Of a DNA stretch of 23,284 bases, positions 15,082-21,253 are shown in pieces. The notes beneath the pieces are model-generated. The model did not search any database, was not told where the DNA came from, and was given only the letters and a program-made list of their open reading frames with translations. Each line of letters begins with the position of its first letter. Positions within the stretch are counted from its first letter, which is position 1. Origin of the DNA: a bacterium (GTDB taxonomy: Bacteria; Patescibacteriota; Minisyncoccia; Phycocordibacterales; UBA918); contig PAMC01000001.1 in the NCBI GenBank assembly GCA_002710785.1, positions 1 through 23,284 on the forward strand. Reading direction: 5' to 3'. A program made the translations under genes and the position numbers.

Positions 15082-16584
15082 ATGTTTGATTTAAAAACTA
15101 TCAACGCGGTACTCGCCGAAATGGAGGAGGAGCGAGGTATCGGTCGTGAGAAAATGCTGGACGCCATCGCACAGTCACTCGCGACAGCATACAAAAAAGA
15201 ATTTGGTAAGCGCGGCCAGGTTATTCGCGCCAACTTCGACCTCGATACTGGTACCACCACCTTCGAGCAAGTTAAGCTCGTGGTTGATGAGTCGATGCTC
15301 AAAACCGAGCCCGAAGAAGGCGAAGAAGAAGCTGAAGTTGTCGAGTCAGCTGAGTCCGAAGAAGAAGCCGAGGACGATGGCAAGGTGCGCTTCGATGAGG
15401 AGAAGCACATCATGATCGACACTGCACGCATGATTAAAAAAGACGTCGAGCTCGGCGACGAACTCGTCTTCCCGCTCGAGCCGAAGGACGACTTTGGTCG
15501 CATTGCGGCACAAACCGCCAAGCAAGTAATAATCCAGAAAATCCGCGAGGCGGAGAAGGAGTCAGCCCTAGCAGAATTTGGCCAAAAAGCTGGCGACATA
15601 GTAACCGGCCACGTGCAGCGCTTCGAGCGCGGCAACCTCTACGTGGATCTCGGTCGCGTGACCGCTATTATGCCATACGATGAGCAGATTCCGGGTGAGC
15701 GCTACCGTCCCGGTGAGCGTATCCGGGCGCTCCTCTTGGAGGTGGACGAAACCGCTCGCGGGGTGTTTCTTAAGCTCTCGCGCGCACACGCCGACTTTCT
15801 CGAGCAACTTTTTGCAGTTGAGACACCTGAGCTTCAAAGTGGCGCCGTTGAGGTTAAAGCGATTGCGCGCGAGGCCGGCAGTCGCTCAAAGATTGCAGTC
15901 TACGCCGCTGACGAGCACATCGACCCGGTTGGCTCATTGGTTGGTCAACGTGGTGTCCGTGTATCGACGGTTATGAGCGAGCTGGGTGGTGAGAAAATCG
16001 ACATCATCGAGTGGAGCGAGGACCCGCTTGAGTTTATTGAAGACGCGCTCTCGCCAGCCCAGGTACTCGACGTACGGGTTTTAGCTGAGCCAAACGAAGA
16101 AGAAGGAGAGCGCGGCCACGCCGAAATTGAGGTAGTGCCAGACCAGCAGTCACTCGCCATTGGTCGCGGTGGGCAAAACGTTCGCTTGGCAGCTAAGCTG
16201 ACTGGCTGGAAGCTCGACATTGTCTCCGTTGGCGGCGAAACCGAAGCTGAGGCCGACGGCGACACGGTTGAGGTCGCGCCTGAGAGTGAAGTTGGCGAGG
16301 ACATCGCCACCCTCGAAGGTGAAGAGGCTACTACAGCGGCTCCTGAAGTAGATGGCTCGGAAGATGTCGAGCGAAATCTCGCCGACACACCACTGGATAC
16401 AGCAAAGGACACAGAATCACAAGACCGCGATGCCCGTGGCCTTGGCGAAGAAGAAGAAATTGATACGCCCGAAGAAGCCGAATCGTTGGTAAATGAAGTA
16501 GCTGACGCGGACGCCATTGAAGCAGAAGTGGAAGAGGTGGCAGACGAAGCTCTAGAAGCTGAAGCAGAGGAGAAGAAGGAGTAA
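15082..16584 (+). CDS. nusA: Transcription termination/antitermination factor NusA
   Basis: Binds RNA polymerase and nascent RNA, and modulates pausing, termination and antitermination. 500 residues. The N-terminal domain (about 1-165, MFDLKTINAVLAEMEEERGI, TARMIKKDVELGDELV, AAQTAKQVIIQKIREAE) is interrupted at about 75-100 by an acidic insert (EPEEGEEEAEVVESAESEEE). The S1 domain is about 168-235 (GDIVTGHVQRFERGNLYVDL). KH1 lies near 240-320 (DPVGSLVGQRGVRVSTVMSEL) and KH2 near 325-390 (LAIGRGGQNVRLAAKLTGWK). The last 110 residues are a strongly acidic, probably disordered tail. Its promoter faces away from pilB. A perfect terminator follows the stop. The rimP-nusA-infB context of most bacteria is absent. 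Confidence 0.95.
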   Translation: MFDLKTINAVLAEMEEERGIGREKMLDAIAQSLATAYKKEFGKRGQVIRANFDLDTGTTTFEQVKLVVDESMLKTEPEEGEEEAEVVESAESEEEAEDDGKVRFDEEKHIMIDTARMIKKDVELGDELVFPLEPKDDFGRIAAQTAKQVIIQKIREAEKESALAEFGQKAGDIVTGHVQRFERGNLYVDLGRVTAIMPYDEQIPGERYRPGERIRALLLEVDETARGVFLKLSRAHADFLEQLFAVETPELQSGAVEVKAIAREAGSRSKIAVYAADEHIDPVGSLVGQRGVRVSTVMSELGGEKIDIIEWSEDPLEFIEDALSPAQVLDVRVLAEPNEEEGERGHAEIEVVPDQQSLAIGRGGQNVRLAAKLTGWKLDIVSVGGETEAEADGDTVEVAPESEVGEDIATLEGEEATTAAPEVDGSEDVERNLADTPLDTAKDTESQDRDARGLGEEEEIDTPEEAESLVNEVADADAIEAEVEEVADEALEAEAEEKKE

Positions 16585-16596
16585 CGTTTGCGAATC

Positions 16597-16641
16597 AAAA
16601 ACAGCGCGGTGGCTCAGACTTGAGCCACCGCGCTGTTTTTT
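16597..16641. terminator. Bidirectional terminator between nusA and ppa
   Basis: A perfect 16-bp stem (ACAGCGCGGTGGCTCA and its complement) with a GACT loop, flanked by A5 on the left and T6 on the right. It can end nusA on the plus strand and ppa on the minus strand. Confidence 0.93.
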
Positions 16642-16655
16642 GGCTTTTTATCACC

Positions 16656-17186
16656 TTACTGCTCCTGGTACCGCTTGATACAGTCGTTAATAACCGCTTT
16701 GGCTTCTTCAATATCGCCGTAGCCGAGCACCTTCGTTGTGCCGGGCTTCTTGAGGTCTTTGTAGGTATTAAAGTGGTACTCCACCTTTCGCTTCCACTGC
16801 TCTGGTAGGTCTGCGAGAGTCTGAATTGCATTGCCGCTATCGCGATCATCTGCTGGCACACAAATAACTTTGTGATCCATCTCGCCGTCGTCCTCGAAGT
16901 TGAGTACACCAATGACCCGTGATTCTACGACAACGCCGAGCGGCAGATTTTCGGGACAAACAATAAGCGTGTCGAGCTCGTCACCGTCCTCATCGAGCGT
17001 GCCCGGAATAAACCCGTAGTTGGTTGGCTTGGCAAAAATCGCTGGTTCTACCCGGTCGAGCTCAAAGGTGCCCTTTTCGCGGTTGTACTCAACCTTGAGC
17101 ATAGAACCCATCGGAATTTCCACCACTGTGGTAACGACGCCTTCGTCTACGTTACCAGGAGTGTAGAGTTTGTTGTAGTCAGTCAT
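16656..17186 (-). CDS. ppa: Inorganic pyrophosphatase (family I, soluble)
   Basis: Hydrolyses pyrophosphate, driving nucleic-acid and other syntheses forward. The 176-residue length is typical. Family landmarks in order: VVEIPMGSMLKVEYNREKG (substrate-binding Lys, Glu and Tyr region), PTNYGFIPGTLDEDGDELDT with the metal-binding D-G-D-x-x-D motif, and EDDGEMDHKVICVPADD. The C-terminal helix contains VLGYGDIEEAKAVINDCIKR. Single-gene unit, convergent with nusA across a shared terminator. The -10 on the minus strand is a perfect TATAAT preceded by TGG. Confidence 0.96.
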   Translation of the reverse strand: MTDYNKLYTPGNVDEGVVTTVVEIPMGSMLKVEYNREKGTFELDRVEPAIFAKPTNYGFIPGTLDEDGDELDTLIVCPENLPLGVVVESRVIGVLNFEDDGEMDHKVICVPADDRDSGNAIQTLADLPEQWKRKVEYHFNTYKDLKKPGTTKVLGYGDIEEAKAVINDCIKRYQEQ

Positions 17187-17213
17187 GATGTTCGTGTTTA
17201 AAAATACGGCCAG

Positions 17214-17222
17214 ATTATACCA
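17214..17222 (-). promoter_or_regulatory. Extended -10 promoter of ppa
   Basis: TGG TATAAT on the minus strand, perfect hexamer, about 27 nt before the ppa ATG. No clear -35. Confidence 0.65.
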
Positions 17223-17302
17223 CGCAAAACGCTAATCGCTCGCCCTTCGCCAGGCTCATACATTTTGTGTATACCGACTCGGCGACGCGATAGCGAAACA
17301 GG

Positions 17303-17308
17303 TATACT
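17303..17308 (+). promoter_or_regulatory. Possible -10 of the secreted coiled-coil protein gene
   Basis: GG TATACT lies 18 nt before ATG at 17327; TATAGC overlaps as an alternative. No clear -35. Divergent from the ppa promoter with about 84 bp between the two boxes. Confidence 0.35.
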
Positions 17309-17326
17309 ATAGCTATCCCTGCACGT

Positions 17327-17947
17327 ATGGGTTTGTTTGAGCTAGTAAAACGGCGGCCGCAACCGCTCTACCGTCTCTCGTTTGCTTCTGCCTGCCTCCT
17401 GGCACTGGGGCTTTTTGCTGCTGTAGCTGCAGTAGCCAACGCGCAAACTACCACGCCAGCCACCAGTAGCGCACCTGTTGCAACCAGCACCACAGTAACT
17501 GCGACGAGCACTGCAACCTCATCGCTGAACACCGCAACGAGCAGTACGCCGGAGCGCCCACAACCGCCAGCAGCCGAGCTTTCCCCTAGTGCGCAGGAGC
17601 GGGTTATCAACCTTGCCGCCAATATTTCCAACCAACTCGAAACCAGTATCAGCCGCATTGAGACCATCATGAACCGGCTCGATCGGCGACTCGATCGGCT
17701 GGAGCAAGCTGGCGCCGACGTCACCATCGCCCGAGCCCGGGTGAGTGACGTGCGCACTGACCTTAACGACGCTCGCGCTGCGCTTAGCACCATTGACCGC
17801 GACGTATACGTGGTCGCCACTTCACCTAACCCGCGGGCTACTTGGGTTCAAGTAAAGCGTAAGTACCAAGCGGCTCGCACGAGCATCCTCACAGCGCGCG
17901 ACGATGCTCGTGCGGCTATCACGGTCGCCCGCAGTCTCACCCCGTAA
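17327..17947 (+). CDS. Secreted coiled-coil protein of unknown function, 206 aa
   Basis: Residues 1-39 form a signal peptide: basic start (VKRRPQPLYR), hydrophobic core (LLALGLFAAVAAV) and ANA-Q as the likely signal peptidase I site. Residues 40-80 are a Thr/Ser/Ala/Pro-rich linker (SSAPVATSTTVTATSTATSS). Residues about 85-145 are heptad-like helix (ISNQLETSISRIETIMNRLD, then RRLDRLEQAGADVTIARARV). Residues 160-206 hold VQVKRKYQAARTSILTARDD. No enzyme motif. No Shine-Dalgarno is seen before ATG 17327. The next gene starts 2 bp after its stop, so the two form a pair. Function unknown. Confidence 0.8.
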   Translation: MGLFELVKRRPQPLYRLSFASACLLALGLFAAVAAVANAQTTTPATSSAPVATSTTVTATSTATSSLNTATSSTPERPQPPAAELSPSAQERVINLAANISNQLETSISRIETIMNRLDRRLDRLEQAGADVTIARARVSDVRTDLNDARAALSTIDRDVYVVATSPNPRATWVQVKRKYQAARTSILTARDDARAAITVARSLTP

Positions 17948-17949
17948 CC

Positions 17950-18327
17950 ATGAATAACAACCGCAAACAGCCGCCTATAATTCCTAAAACGGCACTGAAG
18001 TTTCCGAGTCGTATCGCCAATCCCGACCGTCCGCACACTTTCCGCTGGCTGCTCGTGGCAATTATTTTCGTGCTCATCGCTATCCTCGTAGCGCTCCTAC
18101 TCTGGCTCTACCAACTGCGCCAGGTGGCCGACGAACCGGTTATCACCCCAACCCGCCCCACCGCAGAGCAAAACGACGAACCCGAGAGTACTACCGCCGA
18201 AGCGGCAGCGGCAGCCCAGCAAGTAATGAGCCCATCGACTGAGCTCAGCTCCATCGAAACTGACTTAAATGGCACTCAAATAGTCGATCTTGATCCACTC
18301 TTCGCCGACATCGAAGCAATGTTTTAA
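17950..18327 (+). CDS. Single-pass membrane protein of unknown function, 125 aa
   Basis: A basic N-terminus (about 31 residues) precedes one long hydrophobic helix at about 32-56 (WLLVAIIFVLIAILVALLLW), followed by an outward linker rich in Thr, Glu and Ala (about 60-92). The C-terminal segment STELSSIETDLNGTQIVDLD ends in LFADIEAMF. I have the impression that such S-x-EL-x-x-IE-x-DL tails occur in other candidate-phyla proteins, but this cannot be checked here. It starts 2 bp after the secreted coiled-coil gene and probably works with it at the cell surface. Confidence 0.75.
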   Translation: MNNNRKQPPIIPKTALKFPSRIANPDRPHTFRWLLVAIIFVLIAILVALLLWLYQLRQVADEPVITPTRPTAEQNDEPESTTAEAAAAAQQVMSPSTELSSIETDLNGTQIVDLDPLFADIEAMF

Positions 18328-18450
18328 ATCGCCCAAAAGTAGCGTATTCGCACATATTTCAGACCATACTTCAGTCATCGTATATGTACATACGACTCCT
18401 TCAATATTGGCCTTCCAATAAGCGCGGCCCCATCTATTTTTATCGATTTG

Positions 18451-18470
18451 GTGACACGTCACAGTATAAT
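18451..18470 (+). promoter_or_regulatory. Perfect TATAAT with adjacent inverted repeat, antisense to a small gene
   Basis: GTGAC-AC-GTCAC (18451-18462) lies 2 bp before TATAAT (18465-18470) on the plus strand. A transcript would start near 18477 and run opposite to the 31-codon gene at 18499-18594, toward tig. The -35 is not clear. The rest of the gap from 18328 to 18480 shows nothing else I can support. Confidence 0.35.
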
Positions 18471-18479
18471 GGAAATATT

Positions 18480-18503
18480 AAAAAAGCTGAGCCGAAGCTC
18501 AGC
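18480..18503 (-). terminator. Rho-independent terminator of the 31-aa gene
   Basis: The minus strand reads GCTGAGC-TTCG-GCTCAGC followed by TTTTTT, a 7-bp stem with a stable UUCG tetraloop. The stop codon of the small gene lies within the stem. Confidence 0.85.
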
Positions 18504-18594
18504 GACGTCCCTTGAAGTAGCCGGGGTCTGGGGGTGTGCGCAACCAGCGTTGAAACTTCTGCCAGTAGGACCATAAGGACCATATATGTCTCAT
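18499..18594 (-). CDS. Trp-rich small protein, 31 aa, with its own RBS and terminator
   Basis: GGAG lies 6 nt before ATG at 18594 on the minus strand. The 31 codons start MRHIWSLWSYWQKFQRWLR and continue TPPDPGYFKGRR. Five of 31 residues are Trp and the net charge is strongly positive, so an amphipathic membrane- or nucleic-acid-binding helix followed by a Pro/Gly tail is likely. The stop codon is inside the UUCG-loop terminator. A possible promoter is TTTACA (about 18653-18658) with TGG TAGGGT about 18 nt downstream. A plus-strand TATAAT at 18465 would give antisense RNA. No family recognised. Confidence 0.6.
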   Translation of the reverse strand: MRHIWSLWSYWQKFQRWLRTPPDPGYFKGRR

Positions 18595-18672
18595 ACAAAT
18601 CTCCGAAACAGCTTACCTAGTTTCACCCTACCATCTTGCGATCATCGTTTGTAAAAAAGTACTGTGCATAAT

Positions 18673-18700
18673 TTGCATTTTAGCCACAGATGCGTACACT
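18673..18700 (+). promoter_or_regulatory. Promoter of tig
   Basis: TTGCAT, 16 bp, TACACT. The expected start near 18707 leaves only a few nucleotides before ATG 18711, which supports that start codon over the one at 18690, which would lie upstream of the -10. Confidence 0.45.
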
Positions 18701-18710
18701 ACGCGGCACT

Positions 18711-19877
18711 ATGTCTGAACACACACACAACGTCGACTGGAAAAAAGACTTTGCGGTCGAAACCCTCGATAAATCACAGGTAAAGATTAGCGGCGATCTG
18801 CCTTTCGAAGAACTTGCGGCCCACCGCAGCGCGGCTATTAAACATCTCGGTAAAAACTTGAAACTGGATGGTTTTCGAGAGGGCAAGGTACCGGAGGAGA
18901 TGCTGGTCGAGAAGATTGGTGAAATGGCGATCTTAACAGAAATGGCCGAACGTGCGCTAGCCCATGCCTACCCGCACATTGTCGAAGCACACCAGCTTAA
19001 TGTGCTCGGCTACCCGCAAATTCAAATTACCAAGCTGGCCCAAGACAACCCGCTTGGCTTTAGTGCCACCGTCGCTGTGGTGCCGGAGATCACTCTGCCG
19101 GAATACAAGTCCATTGCCACTGAGCAAAATAAAGACAAAGCCAGCGCAGAGGTAACCGACGAAGACGTCGAAACCCAAATCGAGCAAATTATGCGCCAGC
19201 GTATGGCCTACGAGCGCCTGCAACAAAAAGCTGCACAAAACGCAGAAGAAAGCGTTGACGTCGGCGACACCACTGAGCTCCCAACCCCGGAGGGTGAGGC
19301 TAAAAAAGCAGCCGAGCAAGCAGACGAGGAGTTTGACCCAGCCACCGCCCCGCTTCCCGAACTAACCGACGAGTACGTGAAAGGTCTCGGCCAGCCTGGC
19401 CAGTTTGAAACCGTCGCGGATTTTAAAGCTAAGTTACGTGAGCATCTCACCATCGAGAAGGAGCGCGAGGTGGCAGCGGCGCACCGCGCTAAAGTAACCG
19501 ACGCTATTATCGAAGCCACCGAGCTCGACTTGCCAGAGGTGCTGATCGACGGTGAGCTCAAACAAATGTGGGCGCAAATGGAAGAGGACATCAAGCGGGC
19601 CAACATGAATATGGACGAGTACCTCAGCCATATTAAGAAAACTGAGGAGGACCTGCGCAACGAGTGGCGTCCGGCCGCCGAGAAGCGCGCGAAGCTCCAG
19701 CTCATCTTAAACGAAATCGCGCAAAAAGAGGACATCAAACCCGACCAAACGCAGCTCGAGGAGCAGGTGAAGCAGCTCATGGAGCAGTATAAAGAGGCAG
19801 ACGAAATGCGGGTGAAGGTGTATGTGGCGAGTGTGATGACGAACGAAGAGGTGATGAAATTCCTGGAACAACAGTAG
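18711..19877 (+). CDS. tig: Trigger factor (ribosome-associated chaperone) lacking a PPIase domain
   Basis: Binds nascent chains at the ribosome exit tunnel. The N-terminal ribosome-binding domain carries the signature LDGFREGKVPEEML (GFRxGxxP) and continues through MAERALAHAYPHIVEAHQLN and FSATVAVVPEITLPEYKSI. Where the FKBP-type PPIase domain normally sits there is only an acidic, low-complexity stretch of about 55 residues (AEESVDVGDTTELPTPEGEA and following). The C-terminal SurA-like helical chaperone arms follow (LREHLTIEKEREVAAAHRAK, IDGELKQMWAQMEEDIKRAN, ILNEIAQKEDIKPDQ). 388 residues from ATG 18711; an in-frame ATG at 18690 would add seven but precedes the best -10. A long perfect hairpin terminator follows. 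Confidence 0.93.
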   Translation: MSEHTHNVDWKKDFAVETLDKSQVKISGDLPFEELAAHRSAAIKHLGKNLKLDGFREGKVPEEMLVEKIGEMAILTEMAERALAHAYPHIVEAHQLNVLGYPQIQITKLAQDNPLGFSATVAVVPEITLPEYKSIATEQNKDKASAEVTDEDVETQIEQIMRQRMAYERLQQKAAQNAEESVDVGDTTELPTPEGEAKKAAEQADEEFDPATAPLPELTDEYVKGLGQPGQFETVADFKAKLREHLTIEKEREVAAAHRAKVTDAIIEATELDLPEVLIDGELKQMWAQMEEDIKRANMNMDEYLSHIKKTEEDLRNEWRPAAEKRAKLQLILNEIAQKEDIKPDQTQLEEQVKQLMEQYKEADEMRVKVYVASVMTNEEVMKFLEQQ

Positions 19878-19892
19878 CCTCTCGACCAATCC

Positions 19893-19937
19893 AGAAAAAT
19901 CTTTGTATCATGCATGATACAAAGATTTTTCTTTTTA
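19893..19937 (+). terminator. Terminator of tig
   Basis: A 40-bp perfect palindrome (19893-19932; centre ATGCAT, arms AGAAAAATCTTTGTATC and complement) followed by T5. It could also work on the minus strand. Confidence 0.9.
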
Positions 19938-19941
19938 ACAT

Positions 19942-19970
19942 TTGACGAATTGATGAGAGAGAAATAGGCT
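19942..19970 (+). promoter_or_regulatory. Promoter of the 47-aa gene
   Basis: TTGACG, 17 bp, TAGGCT, directly after the tig terminator; the start is predicted near 19977, 23 nt before ATG 20000. Confidence 0.45.
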
Positions 19971-19999
19971 TGGTTTACTTGCGGAAAGGGGGCAATCTC

Positions 20000-20143
20000 A
20001 TGCGCAAGAATGATTGGCCCTATGTGTGGCCCATCGTCTTCAAGCCAATCGGTTCTGTGGAAATATTCCCCACCGCGAGTGGTGGTGGGGCCGGTTGTAT
20101 CGGATACGGCGGAACTGCCAGCATTCCGGTTATCGGCGATTGA
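20000..20143 (+). CDS. Small Gly-rich protein, 47 aa, own promoter and terminator
   Basis: GGGGG lies 7 nt before ATG at 20000. The product starts MRKNDWPYVWPIVFKPIGSV, continues with EIFPTASGGGAGCIGYGGTA and ends SIPVIGD. It has a basic start, a short hydrophobic stretch, a Gly-rich core with one Cys and an Asp end. No cleavable signal peptide is clear. The stop is followed after 15 nt by a perfect 30-bp hairpin. Promoter, RBS, ORF and terminator line up, so a real independent small gene is likely. It lies between tig and clpP. Function unknown; a peptide of the bacteriocin or signalling kind is only a guess. Confidence 0.55.
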   Translation: MRKNDWPYVWPIVFKPIGSVEIFPTASGGGAGCIGYGGTASIPVIGD

Positions 20144-20158
20144 CACTTCGGTGTCCGC

Positions 20159-20200
20159 GGCCGACGCGCAAAGCTTTGCGCGTCGGCCTTCCTTATCTTT
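20159..20200 (+). terminator. Terminator of the 47-aa gene
   Basis: A perfect 30-bp palindrome (GGCCGACGCGCAAAG and complement, centre AAGCTT), followed by TTCCTTATCTTTT. Confidence 0.75.
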
Positions 20201-20215
20201 TGAACCCACCAGAAG

Positions 20216-20259
20216 CTAAACCGCGCCTACTATCATTTATGATAGTAGGCGCGGTTTAG
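20216..20259. repeat. 44-bp near-perfect inverted repeat upstream of clpP
   Basis: Arms of 21 bp (CTAAACCGCGCCTACTATCAT and its complement, the first 20 bases shown pair on both sides) surround TT. No U-tract follows on either strand, so it is not a normal terminator. It lies 39 bp before the clpP -10 and may insulate clpP from upstream transcription or cruciform in DNA. Confidence 0.6.
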
Positions 20260-20297
20260 GCTGGGGCGGCGGCTTTCTTTCCCTTCTGTCTAGCATT

Positions 20298-20325
20298 TGC
20301 TACGATAGGGCAGTCACGTTGTGAC
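20298..20325 (+). promoter_or_regulatory. clpP promoter with inverted repeat at the start site
   Basis: TGC TACGAT (20298-20306) is an extended -10; the predicted start (about 20313) falls on GTCAC-GTT-GTGAC (20313-20325), a possible operator. The leader is about 43 nt and has no good Shine-Dalgarno. Confidence 0.5.
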
Positions 20326-20355
20326 CTAGAACTGAATTTTGGAATTTGAAATCAT

Positions 20356-20961
20356 ATGAATACTAAAGTAACTGAAACCGAAAACGCGCAGCTCGTACCG
20401 ATGGTAATCGAGAAGACACACGGCGGGGAGCGTGCGTTTGATATTTACTCGCGACTCTTAAAAGAACGGATTGTCTTCGTGACGGGCGGCATCGAAGACC
20501 ATATGGCCAACTTGGTGGTAGCGCAGCTCCTCTTCTTAGAAGCTGAGGACCCGAAGAAAGACATCTTCCTCTACATCAACTCGCCGGGCGGAAGCGTCAC
20601 GGCCGGTCTCTCTATCGTCGACACCATGAACCACATCAAACCCGACGTGCACACGGTGTGTACTGGCATGGCGGCGTCAATGGGTTCGATTATTCTCTCG
20701 CAGGGGGCCAAAGGTAAACGCAGCATTCTCCCGAACGCTGAAGTGATGATCCACCAACCGTGGGGTGGCGCGCAGGGACAAGCCAGCGATATTGAAATTA
20801 CCGCGCGACACATTTTAAAGACTCGCGACACCTTAAACAAAATGCTCGCCAAAGCCACGGGCCAAAAGCTAACTCAGATCGAAAAAGACACCGACCGCGA
20901 CTTCTTCATGGATGCCGAAGAGGCGAAGAAGTACGGCCTCGTTGACTCTGTTTTCAAATAA
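20356..20961 (+). CDS. clpP: ATP-dependent Clp protease proteolytic subunit ClpP
   Basis: Self-compartmentalised serine protease of protein turnover, used with ClpX/ClpA/ClpC unfoldases (none in the window). 201 residues, normal. Catalytic triad: S108 in GMAASMGSIILSQGAKGKR, H133 in MIHQPWGGAQGQASDIEI, D182 in DTDRDFFMDAEEA. The oxyanion region INSPGGSVTAGLSI is intact. The N-terminus (MNTKVTETENAQLVP) resembles an ordinary ClpP axial loop. In many bacteria tig-clpP-clpX form a run; here clpP follows tig but with a separate small gene between and rny instead of clpX after it. The stop codon region pairs with sequence 35-40 nt downstream (see 20941-21120). Confidence 0.96.
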   Translation: MNTKVTETENAQLVPMVIEKTHGGERAFDIYSRLLKERIVFVTGGIEDHMANLVVAQLLFLEAEDPKKDIFLYINSPGGSVTAGLSIVDTMNHIKPDVHTVCTGMAASMGSIILSQGAKGKRSILPNAEVMIHQPWGGAQGQASDIEITARHILKTRDTLNKMLAKATGQKLTQIEKDTDRDFFMDAEEAKKYGLVDSVFK

Positions 20962-21120
20962 GATTTGGAAACGCAAGACTCTGTCTTGCAGTCAACGAGG
21001 AGTCGGAGCGTTGTGCAATTTGTAAAACCTAATAAATTGCACCGCGAGACGGTGCAGCAGGTACTTGGGAGTGTAACGACTTAGTAACCTGCGCTTGTAG
21101 ACTCTATCTTTAAATAGCGA
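20941..21120 (+). repeat. Structured spacer after clpP with three copies of GACTCTRTYTT
   Basis: GACTCTGTTTT (20944, end of clpP), GACTCTGTCTT (20977) and GACTCTATCTT (21100) recur. The last copy, CTTGTAGACTCTATCTTT plus AAATAG, would encode LVDSIFK and a stop, against LVDSVFK and a stop at the end of clpP, with differences mainly at third codon positions. Upstream of it in that frame are stops, so at most a remnant of a second clpP end is present. The RNA could fold: GTTGACT/AGTCAAC, GCAAGAC-TCT-GTCTTGC, GTGCAATTT/AAATTGCAC, ACCG/CGGT, GCAGGT/ACCTGC, all within GAGTC/GACTC. Confidence 0.35.
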
Positions 21121-21143
21121 TAGCGATTAAAAGGAGTGAGACG

Positions 21144-21176
21144 CAAACGGCCGGCAGCAAAGCTGCCGGCCGTTTG
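21144..21176. terminator. Strong hairpin after clpP, terminator-like
   Basis: A 15-bp perfect stem (CAAACGGCCGGCAGC and complement) with an AAA loop. The 3' arm ends in GTTTG, and no further T run follows, so efficiency as an intrinsic terminator is uncertain. It separates the clpP unit from the rny promoter. Confidence 0.55.
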
Positions 21177-21198
21177 TATCGACAAGCCCCGCCCGCTC

Positions 21199-21207
21199 TG
21201 CTATCGT
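21199..21207 (+). promoter_or_regulatory. Extended -10 promoter of rny
   Basis: TGC TATCGT, predicted start near 21214, leader of about 40 nt without a clear Shine-Dalgarno. Confidence 0.5.
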
Positions 21208-21253
21208 AGGAACACACGACCGATACGACTGATTACTGGATGTAACAAACAAC

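Noticed and set aside
15945..16598. Minus-strand frame of 217 codons opposite the nusA 3' end
   Set aside because: Its Ser/Thr-rich composition mirrors the acidic nusA tail read backwards; there is no RBS or family resemblance.
18265..18462. Minus-strand 65-codon frame after the membrane protein gene
   Set aside because: It overlaps the 3' end of the plus-strand gene, and the only RBS-like GGAG in the region leads to a 6-codon frame instead.
18384..18515. Plus-strand 43-codon frame starting MYIRLLQYWPSN
   Set aside because: No ribosome-binding site, and it runs through the terminator of the minus-strand small gene. The frame looks protein-like, so it is not excluded, only unsupported.
19208..20209. 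Long minus-strand open frame (333 codons) opposite tig and the 47-aa gene
   Set aside because: It lies antisense to the clear tig coding sequence, is Ser/Arg/Cys-rich as expected of a shadow frame, and crosses the tig terminator.
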